From the NCBI GenBank assembly GCA_036924085.1, contig JAVGWX010000003.1:128619023-128683022 (forward strand): 64,000 nt of DNA, given 5' to 3'. The DNA is from Ariolimax columbianus. Taxonomy: Eukaryota > Mollusca > Gastropoda > Stylommatophora > Arionidae. This document shows, piece after piece, positions 30,815 through 42,394 of this stretch (position 1 is its first letter; each line of letters begins with the position of its first letter). A program made the position numbers and the translations under genes. Under the pieces are notes generated by a model. That model saw only the letters and a list, made by a program, of their open reading frames with translations. It did not search any database and had not been told where the DNA came from.

Positions 30815-33800
30815 AACTTAACTTAACGTCTTTATACTGGTTTAGAAGACTCTGCAGAGTCTGTATACAACCAGTTCCATTTACATCACCTTGCTCTTGA
30901 AGCTGTACGCATCCAATCTATTCTTAAATACATTGACTGTCCCAGCCTCCACCACCTCACTTGGCAATGCATTCCAAGCATTCACAACTCTTTGGCTAAA
31001 AAAATACTTCCTAATATCTAATCTGGACCTCTCCTTAGTCAACTAAGGGCTGTGCCCTCTTGTTCTTGTTGGTGGTTGTATTTAAAAAAAACTTGTTATA
31101 CTCTAATTTATCCATTCCTCTGATCAACTTATAAACCTGTATTAAGTCACCATGAATTCTTCTCTCTTCCAGACACTGTAAGCCGGTTTTTAAAAATCTT
31201 TCCTCATAACTGTAATTCTGGAATCCCACTATCAGCTTTGTATCTCTTTTTTGTATTCTCTCCAGCATGTCTATATCCCCTCTCTGATAAGGACTCCACA
31301 CCTGTACACAGTACTCCAATCTAGGTCTAACTAATGCTTTATACAGTTTGACTATCACTTCCCTGCTCCTATGTTTAATGTTTCTTTTTATCATCCCTAA
31401 CATTGCATTTGCCTTTTCTACTGCTACCTGAACTTGCTCCCTCACCTTACATGTATGATCTATTATAACCCCTAAGTCCCTTTCCTTATCTATCTTTCTA
31501 ATATTGTTCTCTCCCATTGTGTAATTATGTTCCATATTGGATCTACCCATGTGCATGACTGTGCATTTATCTACATTAAACTCCATTTGCCAGATTACAG
31601 ACCATTCTCAAATTTTATCTAAATCCGACCTCAATATATCCACTTCTGCTTTAGATGAGACACTACTGTATAGTTTTGTGCCATCAGCAAATTTTGCAAT
31701 AATGGATCCCATACCTATGTCCAAATCATTTATATATATCAAGAATAAAATTGGTCCCAAAACCGAGCCCTGTGACACTCCACTTTTCACTTCACACCAC
31801 TCAGAGTACTCCTTATTTATACCCACCCTTTGCCTTCTTCCCCACTTATTCCATGTGATTTTAACTTTCGAAATAATCTTTGATGAGGTACTCTATCAAA
31901 GGCCTATGCAAAATCCAGATAAATAACATCCACTGGCTCCCCTTTATCTAACATTTTGGTAACCTCCTCCATGAATTCTAATAGATTTGTTAAGCATGAT
32001 CTCCCTCTGGTAAACCCATGCTGACTATTTCTAATTAGATTAAATTTGTCTGAATGCATTACAATGTTTTCTTTGATTATTGACTCTAACAATTTACAGA
32101 CTATGCTTGTTAAGCTCACAGGTCTATAGTTTGCTGGATCTGTGTTTTTGCCCTTTTTGAATAAGGGGATCTTTCCAATCCCGTGGAACAATCCCTTGTG
32201 CAAGTGATTGAGAACATAATATAGCCAATGGTTTTGCTATTTGGTCTCTAATTTCAAACAGCAATTTTGGATGAATACCATCTTGACCTGGACATTTATC
32301 CACTTTCACCCCCTCCAATTTTTTAAAAACCATTTGTTGATCCTAATCCTATTGTATCCATGTCTCTTTGAAAAATATCTACAGGATCTGGTATCTTGGA
32401 GCAGTCCTCTTTTATGTACACTGTGCCAAAGTAGTGATTGAGTAGATTTGCTGCCTCCCTATTCCTACTTATTTTTTTCCCTGTGCTGTCTATGTTAGGG
32501 CTTACTTTGTTCTTCGATCTCTGTTTATTTCTAATATAAGAGAAGAAGCTTTTACTATCAGTCTTGATCCTCTGAGCAAGTTTCTTTTCGAAGTCTATTT
32601 TTGCTGTTTTATTCACTTTCTGAGATATGTATTGCTTGTCCAAATACTTTAAATATGTTTCTTTTGATTTACCTGCCTCAATATATTTTTTCCATGCTTT
32701 ATTTTTAGCTCTTCTACATTTAACTACAATTCTAGTTATCAACTGTTTATGCTTGGGGTTTACCTCCCTATATGGAACACATTCCTCTTTTAGCTTTTCT
32801 AGAACTGTTTTAAAACTCTCCCACTCCTGTTCAACATCTGTTCCTCCGACAATATCTTCCTAGATTATGTGGTTCGCTGCCTCTTTCATCCTCTTAACAT
32901 CTGTCTTAGAGTAGTCATATGTTCGCATGTTTATGTCTACTTCTTTCTCTGCAATAAGATCCCATCGGATGATTTGATGGTCACTTGAACAAACAGTTCC
33001 CCAACAGTAACGTTTTCAATCAAATTTTCCTCTATAGTAAAAACTAGGTCGAGTATGTTTTTGCCTCTGGTGACTGCTTCTACATGTTGAATTAAAAATT
33101 TTTCAGTTATGCACTTAATAAAAGGTTTTGACTCTACAAGTGCTTCTGCCATATCCCATTTTATTTCTGGAAAGTTGTAATCCCCCATTAATAATAATTT
33201 CCTATCACTTGCCTTTGCTATGCTACCAATCAGCTCCTCATCTTCCTCCTTTTGACTTGATGGACATCTATAGCATACTCCAATCACTGATTTTTCACCC
33301 CCACTTTCTATTTCACCCCATACACATTCATTTTTGTTACAGCATGATAAATCTTCTCTGCTCGTTATATTAATAGAATTTATACAGTATAATAAAACAC
33401 CACCCCCCTTAACCTTGTCTCCAACTATCCTATCTTTCCTTAACATTGTATATCCCTCTATTTCAAGTTCACCATCTGCAATGTCCTCATATGCACATGA
33501 TTCTGTTAACCCTATTATATCTGGTTTTTCTTCCTCTACATACAGTTCCAATTCTTCTCTTTTATTTACTATGCTTCTCACATTTTATAAAAACATTTTA
33601 GTTTGCAATTTTGTTGTTTTTCCACTTTTTGCTTTTGCTGCATCATTTTAATGTTTGCTTTTCCACTACTTAATTCCCACTTCTCTGACCCAAACTCTCC
33701 CCTTTGACTACAACCTCTATAGCACCCTATTGTAGGCCTATCTTTAGTCTCATACTTTGTGTGCAACTGTGTTGACTGGACGGAGGGTGTGTTGACCAAG

Positions 33801-33999
33801 GTCCATGTGGGATTCAGAGAGGGAACCCTGTACTCTGCTGCCTCGCGAGGAGGGAGAGTTTGATGAGTACTTTTCGCATGTGTCTGTGTAATATTTGTGG
33901 CTGTCTTTGTAGTGCCGAGTACCGTGTGGATTTTTCTAAACTTTCTTATTCCACCTATTCTTCCCCTTTTGGTTTTTGGCTTCCTTGTCCTTCTATTTT
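30815..33999 (-). mobile_element. LINE-D copy 4, longest copy, nested in LINE-F
   Basis: The ends are set by comparison with the uninterrupted LINE-F at 14432. Minus-strand order: an ORF1-like basic region (33990-33580, RRTRKPKTKRGRIGG), then APE from about 33585 to 32937 (VRSIVNKREELELY; PDIIGLTES; LLLMGDYNFPEIKWD; NILDLVFT), the RT at 32742-31608 (KCPGQDGIHPKLLFEIRD; RPVSLTSIVCKLLES; KSGVSQGSVLGPILFLIYIN), and the C-terminus at 31586-31035. The catalytic box reads FADG instead of FADD, so it is inactive as well as frameshifted. The 3' end has the family stem and (AACTT)n tail. Confidence 0.92.
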
Positions 34000-34345
34000 G
34001 TGCCCATGATGGAAGCTTGTGAAGCCAAGATGTCAGCTCTTTCATTTCCTCAAATACGGTCATGAGCAGGACACTAGATCCACGATGACTGCCTTTGTTA
34101 AAGAAGTCAGAGATATCCATTTCAGTGCTGAGGTCACTGCTTCCGTCTCCATTCTTAACTGAAGGTTGTTGACATGTATGCCCTACTGCGCTCAGCAACG
34201 ACCTGTCCTCTCACTCTAGCCGAGAAACCCCAGCCTGATGTCCGACTGCGCACAACTGATCCGTCGGTATATATGACAGGTGATTTTCCTCATGCTCTGC
34301 TCTCTTATTGCTAAATTCTCTGCATTCCTTGCCTAAGGTTATGAT
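34000..34345 (-). mobile_element. LINE-F copy 2, right part, sense
   Basis: This continues LINE-F after the LINE-D insertion, matching 14440-14900 of copy 1 on the minus strand (tgtgaagccaagatgtcagc; gctgaggtcactgcttccgt; cagcaacgacctgtcctctc). Its 5' neighbour is inverted. Confidence 0.85.
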
Positions 34346-34772
34346 GAGTCTAGTCATGTTGTTTGTCATCGATTACGGACTAGACATCCTCACACTATTA
34401 AGAACACAGTGTGAAAGGTTGGAACACATCCAGAATGAAGATATGCGACTAGTTCTGAGCTGCACTAGAGATACCCCGATTGTGATGATGCAGTACATGT
34501 TGGGATTGTTATCAGTGACATCCAGACATAAACTGGCACAAGTCAAAGTCTATATGTGTGTCACCACAGACATGCGGCACCATCTGCACAGTAGTATCTC
34601 AGACATCAAAGGATCAAGAATCAAGAGAGGGTCGTCATGGATGGCACAGGCTGAGACAAAAATCGGACACGTCACTCCAGCTGAGACGATAGCCAAAGGG
34701 AAAGAATGGATCCACACTGGTGATAGAATGATAGAGTACCAGAGAGTCATCATAACCTTAGGCAAGAAGTAG
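34346..34772 (+). mobile_element. LINE-F copy 2, inverted 5' segment
   Basis: The plus strand reads FVIDYGLDILTLLRTQCERL, LVLSCTRDTPIVMMQYMLG and WMAQAETKIGHVTPAET, which in copy 1 lie on the minus strand directly upstream of the RNase H block. Here the 5' segment is head-to-head with the rest, the typical result of 5' inversion (twin priming) during LINE insertion. Both arms contain the word ttgcctaaggttatgatga. Confidence 0.85.
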
Positions 34773-34841
34773 AAGTAATAGTAATAACGGAAGTAGTAGT
34801 AATTGTTGTAGTTGTAGCAGCAGCAGAGTTAAATGTATAAG

Positions 34842-34932
34842 ATGTTACATTTGCTGGGATTTCAGATTGTGGCATGTGAACAGACTGTAGGCAACATCAT
34901 CCATATCTTCATTGAAGTTGTTGGCAAAGTCC
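34842..34932 (+). CDS. AGTPBP1: AGTPBP1 exon E3
   Basis: The protein reads IVACEQTVGNIIHIFIEVV, then GKV, with donor GTCC|GTAAGT. This matches the armadillo-like helix of CCP1 that in vertebrates contains LQTVLNILSILIELVS. Two acceptors are possible: after gggatttcag (exon start 34866, better context) or after gtataag (34842), and both give phase 0. The preceding exon is missing. End phase is 1. Confidence 0.85.
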
Positions 34933-35283
34933 GTAAGTATTGTTTGATTTACTCTCATTCCCTGGACAAACACAACTATTTGTTTTTAGCATCTTATTTT
35001 GTTTCATTTTATTACTTTTTAATAAATCTGTTATGATTTCCATATGAATAAACAAATCTTTTCATAATTTTTGTTTACAAGTAAAATGATCACTGTAAAC
35101 AGTTTTTATAAACTACTTTTGCTTCTAGATTGTTTATTTGTTTTTGTTTGTTACTTTCTTTCTAGGTCTTTCATTTTATTTTAATGTCTCTTTATTTTTC
35201 CTTTTGAATTCTTTCTGCCTTTTTTCTTTTCCCCCAATTTTTTTCATATTTTAAGCTCTATTCTTTCTTTCTTTTTTTCCTTT

Positions 35284-35289
35284 CTCTTA

Positions 35290-35332
<43 letters not shown>

Positions 35333-35336
35333 TTGT

Positions 35337-35371
<35 letters not shown>
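35284..35371. repeat. (TTTC)n microsatellite
   Basis: About 20 TTTC units with one interruption (ttttgttc) near 35331-35340. Confidence 0.95.
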
Positions 35372-35430
35372 GTGTTAGTAAAAAAAATACATTTATTATT
35401 CTATTTTTAGCATTTCTTTATGTCTTTCTT

Positions 35431-36520
35431 AACTTAACTTTATGTCTTTATACTGGTTTACAAGACTCTGCAGAGTCCATATACAATCAGTTTCATTTAC
35501 ATTACCTTGCTGTAAAAGCTATGCGCATCCAATTTATTCTTAAATGCATTAATTTCTGCCTCCCTTACTTCCTGTGGCAATGCATTCCAAGCATTCACCA
35601 CTCAAAAATATTTCCTAATATCAAATCTGGACCTTTCTTTAGTTAATTTGTAGCTATGTCCTCTTGTACTTGTAGGTGGTTGTATTTAGAAAAACTGTTA
35701 TAGTCTAATTTATCCGTTCCTTTGATTATCTTATAAACCTGTATTAATTCACCTCAAAGTCTTCTCTTTTCTAGACACTGTAGGACGATTTTCCTCATAA
35801 CTGTAATTCTGGAATCTCACTATCAACTTTTGTATTCTTTCCAGCATGTTTATATCCCTGCTATCATATGGACTCCACACCTGCACACACTACTCCAATC
35901 TAGTTCTAACTAATGTTTTATACAGCTTGACTATCACCTTGCTCTTATGTTTAATATTTCTTTTATCGTACCTAACATTGCATTTGCCTTTTTCACTGCT
36001 ACCTGGACTTGCTCACTCACCTTACCTGTATGATATATTATAACCCCTAGGTCCCTTTTCTTTTCTATCTTTCTAATATTGTTCTTGCTCATTCTGTGAT
36101 TATGTTCCATATTGAATCTACCCATATGGATGACTGTACATTTATCTACATTAAATACCATTTGCCATCTTAAAGACCATTCTCACATTTTATCAAAATC
36201 CTATCACAATATATCCACTTTTGCTTCAGATGAGACACTACTGTATAGTTTTGTGTTATCAGCAAATTTTTCAATCATGGATCCCATATCAATGTCCAAA
36301 TTGTTTATATATATCAAGAACAAAATTGGTCCCAAAACCGAGCCCTGTGGCACTCCACATTTTACTTCACACCACTCAGAGTACTCCTTATTTATGCCCA
36401 CTCTCTGCCTTCTTCCCTTTAATCAATTTTCAATCCATTTGGCAACTTTTCCATCAATTCAATGTGATTTTAACTTTGTAAATAATTTTCGATGAGGTAC
36501 TCTATATCAAAGACCTTTGC
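35431..36520 (-). mobile_element. LINE-D copy 5
   Basis: 3' terminal sequence and AACTT tail at 35431-35470. The minus-strand frame is readable at 36401-36204 (GVPQGSVLGPILFLIYINN; KFADNTKLYSSV) and 36161-35934 (MGRFNMEHNHRMSKNNIRK). FADN replaces FADD. It is 5'-truncated and dead. Confidence 0.9.
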
Positions 36521-36539
36521 CTTTTCCTGCCTGTTTTTT

Positions 36540-37190
36540 CCTTTTCTTTATTTCCTCCTTTTTCTGTATTTTCCTTTCATTAATGCTGTCAAGGGAAATG
36601 GGAAGATTTAGTGACACTTGTATAATTTTTCCCCCTAGTTTGTATGATAGATAAACGGTCATATACTTCATTGATATCTTTATATTTTCCCTTTATCTTC
36701 TGTGTGTGTGCTGTTTACAAGAAGCATGTTTCAACTCATTATTACCAAATGTCCTGTTTTTGTCTTGTTCTACTTCTTGATATTCTGCACTGGAAATGAT
36801 AGTGGGTTAAACTATTTATTTTCTGTGTGTCTATGTGTCCATGCCGCTGAACTATTATTATTTTCCATGTTTCTTCCGCATACTACTGAACTATTTATTT
36901 TCTCTATGTGTCATTTTCATGCCACTGTAACTTTTTGTTTTGTCAGTGTCTTTCTTGTGTAAATGAACTATATTTTCTCTTGTGTTTTCTCCATGACAGC
37001 GAACAATTTTTTTTTTTCTGTCTTCTCCATGCCAAATAACTATTTTTCCTGAGTCTTCCCTTTGCATTTAACTATTTTTTTCTCTGTGTCACGCCAATGC
37101 CACTGAACTATTTTTATTCTCTATGTCTTGCCTGTGCTACTGAACTGTTTTCTTTTTCTTTACTTTACATCTTATCTATTTCTCTTCTCT
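36540..37190. repeat. Degenerate tandem repeat, TTTTTCTCTGTGTC type
   Basis: Phrases such as ccactgaactattttt and tctctgtgtc recur at irregular 40-70 bp spacing. The same phrase appears again at 39660-39715 on the other side of LINE-R, suggesting LINE-R inserted into this repeat tract. Confidence 0.6.
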
Positions 37191-37194
37191 CTTT

Positions 37195-39600
37195 CGCCTT
37201 CTATCACCCAGAGGTGCATATGCCATCAACCAAGCCTCGCCAAGCAGCTCTGTCCTGTGCAATATTTTCCACTTCTTTCCAGCCTTTTCCTGTTTTCTTT
37301 ACTTCCGCCTCCAGATCTCATCTCCATGTATCTGGTCTGCCTATGCCTCTTCTTCCCTGGGGTTCCATAACAGGGATTGCCTGGTGATACTAGCCTGGGC
37401 CTTTCTTAATGTATAACCCATCCATCTCCACTGTCTTTCTAAGATATCCTGTTCCAATTTACCTTGTCTCGCTCTCTCCCACAGTCTGTTGTTTGTAACT
37501 TTGTCAAACCATTTTATACCAAGAATCTTTCTCAGGCATCTGTTGACAAATCCTGCAGTCTCCTGTCATTGCCTTTGGTCACCCTCCAGGTTCCCGCACC
37601 ATACAACAGGACTGGCTTCACATTTGAATTGAAAATCCGAATTGTTGTATCCTTCTTATTTCTTTGAAGTTCCATATTGGTTTCAATATTCCAAATGCAA
37701 CTCTTGCTTTTTGTATCCTTGTTTTTATATCCTCGTCTGTTCCTCCTTCCGTGTTAATGATACTTCCTAGGTATGTAAATACCACTACCTCTTCCAGTGG
37801 CATTTCTCTCAGCCTGATTAGCTCTGTGTTTGCTACATTGATCCTATTTATTTTTGTCTTTTCCTCATTTATCTTCAACGACTTGTTTAGAGGTATAATC
37901 CAGTCTATCCAGTTTCCTTTGCATTTGGTTTTGAGACAGAAGGGATATATCATCCGCAAAATCCAGGTCATCCAGCTGTGTTTTCAAGATTCACTTGATT
38001 TCATTTCTCTCATTTGTTGTTACTTTCATAATCCAGTCCACTGCCAGGATGAACAGGAAAGGCGACAGTAGGCAGCCCTGTCATACCCCTGATTTAATTT
38101 TGAATGGCTCTGTGAGTTGTCCTTCGTGTATAACTCTACATTGCATACTTTCATATGTCTGTCTAATTATGTTTGTGAGCTTTTGAGGAATTACATAGTG
38201 CCTCAGTAGTTTCCAGAGTATATCTGTCCAAACTGTCGAAAGCCTTTTCATAATCAACTAAATTAGTGTACAAACTCAAATTCCATTCCAATGATTTCTC
38301 CACAATTATCTGCAATGTGGTTAATGTCTGAAGCCGGCCTACTCATCCCTTATCTTGTTATCCACTGCCTTTTTCAACCTTTCTAATATTACTCTATTTA
38401 ACATCTTTATCGGCACTGATAATAAAATTATTACTCTATGGTTTTTGCCCTCCTGTAAATCTCCCTTCTTAGGCAATTTCACCAGGTAGCCCTCTCTCCA
38501 ATCTTTTGGTAAGTTTTCTTGCTCCCAGATGGTGCCTATCAAGTTGTGGAGCATGTTAGTAGATGTTTCAACATCTGATTTAATGGCATCCGGTAGGGGA
38601 GGAAGACTAATGTCTGGTCAGGCAAAATATACTGATCAGACATGTTAGTCAGGGTCAGGCAAAACATACTGCCCAAGACCCTCACCTCAGTCTCCTAGTA
38701 CCCCTCCCTGGAAATGGACTATTTTTATGGTAGCCTGGCCAACGAGGTGAGGGATCGACGTGATCCCTGTAGTAGTGAGTGACATGCAGATGAAGCCAAG
38801 CATAGCACAACTGTCTGGAGGACCCTGGTCCACTTTCATCAGCATGCTTGGGATGTGAGGAAAATTACTGCAGCCCTCTCACTTAACGTCCTTTTCAGGG
38901 CGAACAAAAGAGTAACCTACTCATTGTGGGCATTCTCAAACAACATGCCTTCCGGTGGTATCCCATCAGGTCCTGCTGCTTTTCCGTTCTTTAGAAACTC
39001 TATTTCCCTTCTAATCGCTTCTTTATTTAGATTATCACATTTGATTGGCAGGTCCTCCTCTGCTGGTGGGATGTCTGGTGCTGGTCTGTTCAAAAGCTCT
39101 TCAAAGTATTCTACCCATCTTTTCTTCTGTTCTTCAAGGTTAGTTATCTATTCCCTAAGTTTATTTTTGATTCGTCTACCTTGTTGTTGATACTTTCTCG
39201 ATAGTTTCTTGGTAGCCTTGTAAAGCCCTTTCATATTTCTTTTTCCTGCAACCTCTTCCGCTTCTTCAGCCAGACCATCAATATAACGTCTTTTGTCCGC
39301 CTTGATGCTCTTTTTAACCTCCTTGTTGCTCTCTACATCCTCTGTCTGTGCTTTTTGCAGCTCTCGTTTAACTATTTAGTAAGGCCATTTTCTTATTTCG
39401 CCTCTTCTCGATCTTAGTGATTGTTTCTGCTCTTATCCATTCTTTATGTTGCCGTTTCTTCATTCCTAGCACTTTCTCGCATGCAGTTTTCCATGTACTT
39501 TGTACTTGTTCCCATTTATCCTCAATCCTGGCCCCTTCATCGATCTGCTCCAGTGCTTGATAATTATTCCTGAGTGTTATACGCAACTAATTTTTCTTAT
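37195..39600 (-). mobile_element. LINE-R (RTE-like), interrupted by repeat B
   Basis: Minus-strand order: a post-endonuclease block near 39586-39368 (LRNNYQALEQIDEGARIED; RQHKEWIRAETITKIEKRR), then RT blocks at 38554-38339 (ENLPKDWREGYLVKLPKKG), the catalytic DDLDFADDISLL at about 37934-37972, and the C-terminal region at 37900-37660 (VVVFTYLGSIINTEGGTDED; KARVAFGILKPIW). Repeat B copy 1 splits it at 38610-38940. Multiple stops make it inactive. Confidence 0.85.
38610..38940 (+). repeat. Repeat B copy 1
   Basis: A short dispersed element also found at 59325-59600 and 63541-63870. Shared blocks are ggtcaggcaaaatatactga, ccctgtagtagtgagtgaca, gaagccaagcatagcacaa, tccactttcatcagca and the end ctactcattgtgggcattc followed by an aac-rich tail. 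No tRNA boxes are evident. It is nested in LINE-R. Confidence 0.85.
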
Positions 39601-39720
39601 CATCTTCTTTCAGGTATTGTACGCAGTACCTGGCCTACTGACTTACATCGTTCTGATAATCCTTAACTTCAGCGTCTTACTCATGCCACTGAACTATTTT
39701 TACTGTGTCTCCCCCATATA

Positions 39721-40487
39721 ACTTAACTTAACTTAACTTAACGTCTTTATACTGGTTTAGAAGACCCCCTCAGTCTGTATACAACCAGTTACATTTACAT
39801 CACCTTGCTCTAAAAGCTATGCACATCCAGTTTATTCTTAAATGCATTAACTGTCCCCGTCTTCACTACCTCCCCTGGCAATGCATTCCAAGCAGATACC
39901 ACTCTCTGACTAAAAAAATATTTCCTAATATCTAATCTGGGCCTCTCTTTAGTCAGCTTGTAGCTATGCGCTCTTGTTATTGTGGGTGGCTGTATTTAAA
40001 AAAAACTTGTTATAGTCTAATTTATCCATTCCTCTGATCATCTTATAAACCTGTATTAAGTCACCACAAATTCTTCTCTCTTTGAGACACTGTTGGCCGG
40101 TTATCTGAGTCTTTCCTCATAACTGTAATTCTGGAATCCTACTATCATCTTTGTCGCTCTTTTTTGTATTCTTTCCAGCATGTTTATATCCCCTCTATGA
40201 TAAGGACTCCACACCTGTACACAGTACTCCAATCTTGGTCTAATTAAAGCTTTATACAGTTTGACTATCCACTTCCTTGCTCCTATGTGTAATATTTCTT
40301 TTTATCATACCTAACATTGCATTTGCCTTTTTCACTGCTACCTTAACTTGCTCACTCACCTTTCCTGTATGATCTATTATAACCCCTAGGTCCCGTTCCT
40401 TATCTTTCTTTCTAATATTGTTCTCTCCCATTCTGTAATTATGTTCCATATTGGATCTACCCATGTGGATGACTGTACATTTATCTT
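39721..40487 (-). mobile_element. LINE-D copy 6, 5'-truncated
   Basis: A clean (AACTT)n tail at 39721-39741 is followed by the family 3' end, and the coding region runs up to MGRSNMEHNYRMGENNIRK near 40464. It is among the least diverged copies. Confidence 0.92.
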
Positions 40488-40799
40488 ATATGACTCAACT
40501 ATTTTCTTTTCCTTGTTCCTTCCCAAATGTCCTCCATTCTGTTGCTATACCTTAGTAGAAAAACACTTCCAAAATTTTAACATTTTCTCCTAGACTTCAG
40601 TCTTTTTTGGTCACTCCACAAGTGTGACTCTTTTCTGATTATACTTGTTAGATTGCGTCCTTGTATTATTATTTACCCATCCCAGGCTTTGTTCTTGTAG
40701 CGTGTATGTTTCTTCATCAATGTTTTATTGCATAAATTGTTGCTGAAAATGCATAATAACTGATTGTTTAAATTTGTCTGCAACATGGAAAAGATCTAG

Positions 40800-40943
40800 C
40801 AAAACGAGCTTCAGTACTGGTCAACCATGGGTTAACAACGGTGCTGTTTCAAATACTGAAACTGGCCTACACAAATGACATTTGTTTATCGGATGATGTG
40901 CTGATTTCAATTCATATCTTGCTGAGTAGAATTGGCTATAAAG
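40800..40943 (+). CDS. AGTPBP1: AGTPBP1 exon E4
   Basis: This 144-bp exon encodes KRASVLVNHGLTTVLFQIL, then ISIHILLSRIGYK. It matches the CCP1 region with RRASFLVAKGGSQILLQLL in vertebrates. Start phase is 1 (codon C|CA from E3), end phase 1, donor AAAG|GTAAAG. A second in-frame acceptor 6 bp upstream (gaaaag|at at 40794) would add two residues. Confidence 0.93.
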
Positions 40944-42394
40944 GTAAAGAGAGAAAAGAAAAGAAGAGAAGAGATGCTATGTATGAAAAACGAACGAAAG
41001 ATAGTAAGAAAGAGACGTAAGATAAACAAATAGAGAAAGTTAGAGAGAACAAGAGAGAAGGAAGGATAAACAGAGAGAATAAGCAATAGAGAGTGAGTAG
41101 GTGTTAGAGAAAAGGAGAGAATGCTTGATGGGATCAGCAGCTGATGGTAAAACACTAATCAACCGTGATACTCCAAAGACCAAGATTGCTAAAGAACACT
41201 TGATGCTTGTGCATGAGTTTCAAGGGCAATAGCACTTCCATGTGTTGCATACGTGAAACAGGTAATCTTCGGGTTCTCAAATTGTTTTCTTCATCGTGCG
41301 GTACTAGTTGGAAAAACCATTGGCATTGCGTCGAAGACTCTATTAGACTGTTATAAAAATTATATACATTAAAGGTAGGCCACTTTAATCTAGATTGTTT
41401 GCAAAATTATGTGAAGAACTTGGAGCAAATCATGTGAATTTTCTCTATATATAGAGGCAAGATGTCAATCGAAAGAAAAAGTATTGTCTAGAGTATTTGA
41501 ATTGAGGGAAGAGATGCTAACCTTTATACCCTGGAGCTACAAGAAGAGTTTTGTGAATTACTTGCAGATGACGTTAGCAGAATGATCTTAATTAGTGAAT
41601 AGCGTTCAACAATTAAACAAGGTTCCAACATATAGGGTAAATCTGAAAATATTTTAACTTTCACTAATAAAACCAATGTTCTGAGAGATGAGAATATAAC
41701 TGTCATGATGAAGACAGGCAAAAGGGACATGTTCCAACAAAGAACATGGAAATCAGACCCATTTGTTTCTGGACATTTCCAAGCACTGGAAAAATAAAGT
41801 CAATACTATTTTCCAAACGTGTACAGAAGTCTACGCTTGATTGAAAAACTCATTTATATTATCTGCATCAAATTATACTATCCTCAATCTAACAGAAGAA
41901 GAGGAAATAATTGACATACATAAGGATGGTACGCTGAAAATTAAAGCATAGAGAAGTACTGATGGACGAAATATGAATAGATATTAAAAATGAACATCCT
42001 CTTATTGCAAAAAAGACAATGGTGATTCTCTTGTAGTTTCCACATCTTACCAGTGGAAGTTTGGATTTTCTGTGCTCACAAACATAAAAACTAACAAAAG
42101 AGAAAGGTTACAAACTGTAGAGGAAGAAATTAGAGTATGTTTGACCAATATTACTTCTACTATTAAAACTATATGTGATTTAGATTAAGCCCAACTATTT
42201 AAAAATGTGCTTTCCTCAGGTTAGTTTCATTTTCATTTAGTTTATTTCAGTGATTTAAATTTGTTTAATACAGTTTTGTGTATTGCTTGTTCTTGTGACT
42301 TGTTTCTTTGTTTAACTTTAACCCTTGTATTAGAACAAGTTTACTTGAAATAATATACTTGTAGATTGGCATTATTTTATTGACACAAGTACTC
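40944..42394. other. AGTPBP1 intron; nothing recognised
   Basis: 40950-41110 is purine-rich (gaga/aaag) low-complexity DNA. The rest is AT-rich with no recognisable coding block or element up to SINE-C copy 6. Confidence 0.55.

Larger units (their letters stand above)
24974..34841. other. AGTPBP1 intron 2 (missing exon expected)
   Basis: This stretch of nearly 10 kb holds LINE-A copy 2, LINE fragments at 27540-27970 and 29040-29250, a decayed SINE-C (29755-30010), GTA-rich DNA (30181-30540), and LINE-F/LINE-D nested at 30785-34772. E2 ends in phase 1 but E3 can only start in phase 0, so a short coding exon must be hidden here. I could not find it. 24974-25480, 27971-28640 and 29250-29750 show nothing recognisable. 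Confidence 0.65.
34933..40799. other. AGTPBP1 intron, repeat-filled
   Basis: Contents in order: T-rich DNA with a TTTC microsatellite (35284-35371), LINE-D copy 5, a degenerate repeat (36540-37190), LINE-R with repeat B inside (37195-39600), and LINE-D copy 6. The stretch 40488-40799 has nothing recognisable until the next acceptor. Confidence 0.7.

Noticed and set aside
41461..42190. Possible DNA transposon or LINE relic
   Set aside because: Some stretches look gene-like, but I find no motif, terminal repeat or sustained frame to support it.
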